From assembly GCA_026193435.1 (NCBI GenBank), contig JAPHUN010000312.1, positions 1-6,856 of the forward strand: a stretch of DNA of 6,856 nucleotides, written 5' to 3'. Shown here one piece after another: positions 5,386 to 6,856 of the stretch. Position numbers and translations under genes: made by a program. The stretch is from Chlorobium sp. (GTDB lineage Bacteria; Bacteroidota; Chlorobiia; Chlorobiales; Chlorobiaceae). Positions within the stretch are counted from its first letter, which is position 1; each line of letters starts with the position of its first letter. The notes below the pieces were generated by a model, which was not told the DNA's origin, did not search any database, and saw only the letters and a list, made by a program, of their open reading frames with translations.

Positions 5386-6444
5386 ATGGAAACAAAAACC
5401 TCATTGCACAAAAGAATGAGTCCGCTGGCCGAAGCGCCGGAGCAGGTGCGGGTGCTTGAAAAAACGGACTGCGGCATCGAGAGGTTCCAGTCGAAGCTTG
5501 CCGGTGCGGGTGATGCCCCGCTTTGCGCGGACGATATCACGGTGCTGCAGGTGAACACCGGTTACCGCTGCAACCTTTTCTGTCGTCACTGCCATGTCGA
5601 CGCGGCGCCTGACCGGAAAGAGATGATGAGCCGGGAAACCATGCGGGACTGCCTGGAGGCGATTTCGAAAAGCAGTTCCATCCGGACGCTCGATATTACC
5701 GGAGGAGCGCCGGAGATGAATCCTGATCTTCCCTGGTTTATCCGGGAGGCGAGAACGCGCATGTCGGATGGTGAAATTTTCGTCAGGACCAATCTCGTGA
5801 TTCTTGTTTCTGGCGAAAAATACCGTCACTTCCCGGAGCTCTTCAGGGAAAACCGCGTGAAGCTCATCGCGTCGCTTCCCTGTTATACCCAAGAGAACGT
5901 GGATGCCCAGAGGGGGGAAGGCGTGTTCCATCGTTCGATCGAGGCGCTGAAAACGCTCAATGCGATCGGCTACGGAAAAGAGGGGAGCGGTCTCGAGATG
6001 AACCTTGTCTACAACCCCGGAGGGCCTTCCCTGCCGGGAGAGCAGCAGGCGCTTGAAACCGATTACAAAAACAGGTTGCTCGAGACGTTCGGCATCGACT
6101 TCAGTCATCTCTATACGATCACGAATATGCCGATCAGCAGGTTTCTTGAAACCCTGCTCGACGAGGGTCGTTTCTGCGAGTATATGAACCTGCTTGTGGA
6201 GAACTTCAATCCTCAGGCGGTGAAAAATCTGATGTGCCGCAGCACCGTTTCGGTCGGCTGGGACGGTGTCCTCTATGACTGTGATTTCAACCAGATGCTG
6301 CAGATCTCTTTGCTCTCTCCTTCTCCCGGTCATATCAGCGATTTCGATGAGGAACTCCTGCGCCGGAGAAAGATCGCCGTCGGTCAGCACTGCTATGGCT
6401 GCAGTGCGGGGGCAGGATCGAGCTGCCAGGGCAGCCTGCTCTGA
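5386..6444 (+). CDS. arsS: ArsS-type radical SAM protein (arsenosugar biosynthesis family)
   Basis: A 352-residue radical SAM enzyme. With the ATG at 5386, the 4Fe-4S/SAM motif is C62-x3-C66-x2-C69 (YRCNLFCRHCHVDAAP), followed by TGGAPE (105-110) as the SAM-binding GGEP-like motif. Family signatures of ArsS are NLVYNPGGPSLPGEQQ, LETDYKNRL, ITNMPISRF and the Cys-rich C-terminus (C284, C299, C336, C339, C347; CYGCSAGAGSSC). ArsS is described as making the deoxyadenosyl-arsenic bond in arsenosugar formation, usually beside the methyltransferase ArsM, which is not in this window. Some family members are selenoproteins; all codons here are Cys (TGC/TGT) and the only in-frame TGA is the terminal stop. 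The start is uncertain: GTG 5338 and ATG 5416 are alternatives, and none has a clear ribosome site. The first 16 codons of the longest form look non-coding and homologues begin closer to the Fe-S motif. Confidence 0.87.
   Translation: METKTSLHKRMSPLAEAPEQVRVLEKTDCGIERFQSKLAGAGDAPLCADDITVLQVNTGYRCNLFCRHCHVDAAPDRKEMMSRETMRDCLEAISKSSSIRTLDITGGAPEMNPDLPWFIREARTRMSDGEIFVRTNLVILVSGEKYRHFPELFRENRVKLIASLPCYTQENVDAQRGEGVFHRSIEALKTLNAIGYGKEGSGLEMNLVYNPGGPSLPGEQQALETDYKNRLLETFGIDFSHLYTITNMPISRFLETLLDEGRFCEYMNLLVENFNPQAVKNLMCRSTVSVGWDGVLYDCDFNQMLQISLLSPSPGHISDFDEELLRRRKIAVGQHCYGCSAGAGSSCQGSLL
6422..6435 (+). repeat. Small hairpin at the 3' end of the arsS coding region
   Basis: GCTGCC (6422-6427) and GGCAGC (6430-6435) are exact inverted arms separated by AG. 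The hairpin includes the TGC codon for C347 and ends seven bases before the TGA stop. It has no T-run, so it is not a terminator. Its only points of interest are its position at a Cys-rich C-terminus and its GC-rich stem. Confidence 0.4.
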
Positions 6445-6571
6445 ATCGGAGTTGCTGACCATTGAAGAGGGTGGTGTTCAATTGCTGATGAGGTTCCTGA
6501 AGCTGACGCATTTGCCCCCCTTTAGGGAACAAACGGGAGCATCCGGGGGTTATTTCAGGCTGATCCGCTTC

Positions 6572-6577
6572 TATAAT
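6572..6577 (+). promoter_or_regulatory. Perfect -10-like hexamer TATAAT before the antiporter gene
   Basis: TATAAT lies 14 bases before the ATG at 6592. A start point about seven bases downstream would leave a leader of only about eight bases. No good -35 exists at the right distance (TTATTT at 6550-6555 is poor). It may be coincidence, with the gene read from an upstream promoter. Confidence 0.25.
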
Positions 6578-6591
6578 GTGAGTGTGAAAAC

Positions 6592-6856
6592 ATGCTGATT
6601 CTGTTAGTTATAGGATTTCTTGCCTCGGCGATCGCGCCGTTGCTGTATAAACGGTTCAGGGAGAATTTCGGCTGGATTGCCGTGGTGTTTCCCCTGTTCA
6701 TGTTTTTCGGCTTTTTGTCGAAATATCCGACGATTGCCGCCGGCGAAATTCTCAGGGAGTCGGTCCCGTGGGTGCCTTCTCTGGGGATCAACTTCTCTTT
6801 TGTTCTCGACGGCCTGAGCATGACTTTTGCGCTGATCATCACCCTGATCGGTGCAG
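6592..6856 (+). CDS. mrpA: MrpA/NuoL-type proton-pumping antiporter subunit, N-terminal part (3' end outside window)
   Basis: The first 88 residues of a hydrophobic membrane protein running off the window. It has predicted membrane segments at about 2-19 and 28-45 and a third starting near 77. The motif [30 protein letters not shown] (given here as key elements [10 protein letters not shown], then [10 protein letters not shown]) is the N-terminal signature of Na+/H+ antiporter subunit A (MrpA/MnhA) and the related NuoL/NdhF subunits. The WVPSLGIN form favours MrpA. It should sit in the cytoplasmic membrane and exchange Na+ for H+ with other Mrp subunits, presumably encoded downstream. The ATG at 6592 is chosen because it gives the expected hydrophobic N-terminus; the ribosome site is weak. 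With only the N-terminus visible, a NuoL-like subunit of another complex remains possible. Confidence 0.8.
   Translation, partial: MLILLVIGFLASAIAPLLYKRFRENFGWIAVVFPLFMFFGFLSKYPTIAAGEILRESVPWVPSLGINFSFVLDGLSMTFALIITLIGA

Noticed and set aside
5401..6462. Minus-strand open frame of 353 codons opposite the ArsS-type gene
   Set aside because: Antisense shadow of a gene with clear radical SAM motifs; no recognisable domain in its own translation.
6445..6591. Possible small gene or terminator between the ArsS-type gene and mrpA
   Set aside because: A frame from about 6488 encodes a short peptide with no known pattern. The ATTGAA/TTCAAT repeat (6461-6482) and the C6/G5 runs (6515-6520, 6545-6549) make only weak hairpins without a proper T-run.
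1..6856. CRISPR arrays, tRNA or rRNA genes, insertion sequences
   Set aside because: No regularly spaced repeats, no cloverleaf or rRNA-like stretch and no transposase or terminal repeats were recognised by eye. A covariance-model scan was not possible.

Overview
The window looks like part of a free-living Gram-negative bacterial chromosome. A green sulfur bacterium (Chlorobiaceae) or close relative is my best guess. It rests only on the mix of genes (DUF3597 protein, ArsS-type radical SAM protein, Mrp-type antiporter subunit, HEPN/MNT pair, DUF4143 ATPase), moderate GC and recalled protein resemblance; there is no rRNA or marker gene to prove it.

Layout. Bases 1-840 (+) hold the 3' end of an AAA ATPase/DUF4143 protein. 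About 310 bases without a gene follow, containing inverted repeats. Bases 1154-1902 (+) encode a two-gene HEPN/MNT module that overlaps by ATGA, a HepT-like RNase toxin and a MntA-like nucleotidyltransferase antitoxin. The diagnostic motifs of both proteins are intact. A strong stem-loop (1943-1966) separates this module from a convergent DUF3597 gene (2010-2414, -). Divergent from that gene is a secreted L,D-transpeptidase-family protein (2604-3182, +). A full-length recQ helicase gene (3242-5104, -) converges on it. Across about 280 bases, recQ is divergent from an ArsS-type radical SAM gene (5386-6444, +). The window ends in the first 88 codons of a proton-pumping antiporter subunit of the MrpA/NuoL type (6592 onward, +).

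How the parts relate. The left third (1-1902) is typical accessory DNA: an ATPase family found in many scattered copies next to a toxin-antitoxin pair. The rest is housekeeping or niche-adaptation genes, mostly single transcription units: envelope (L,D-transpeptidase), DNA repair (RecQ), arsenic chemistry (ArsS) and ion homeostasis (MrpA-like). ArsS has no arsM or ars operon partner in view. I do not see a clearly undescribed multi-gene system. The points most worth a second look are the HEPN/MNT module with its upstream inverted repeats, the orphan ArsS with a C-terminal Cys codon inside a small hairpin, and the unusual translation-start region of the L,D-transpeptidase gene.
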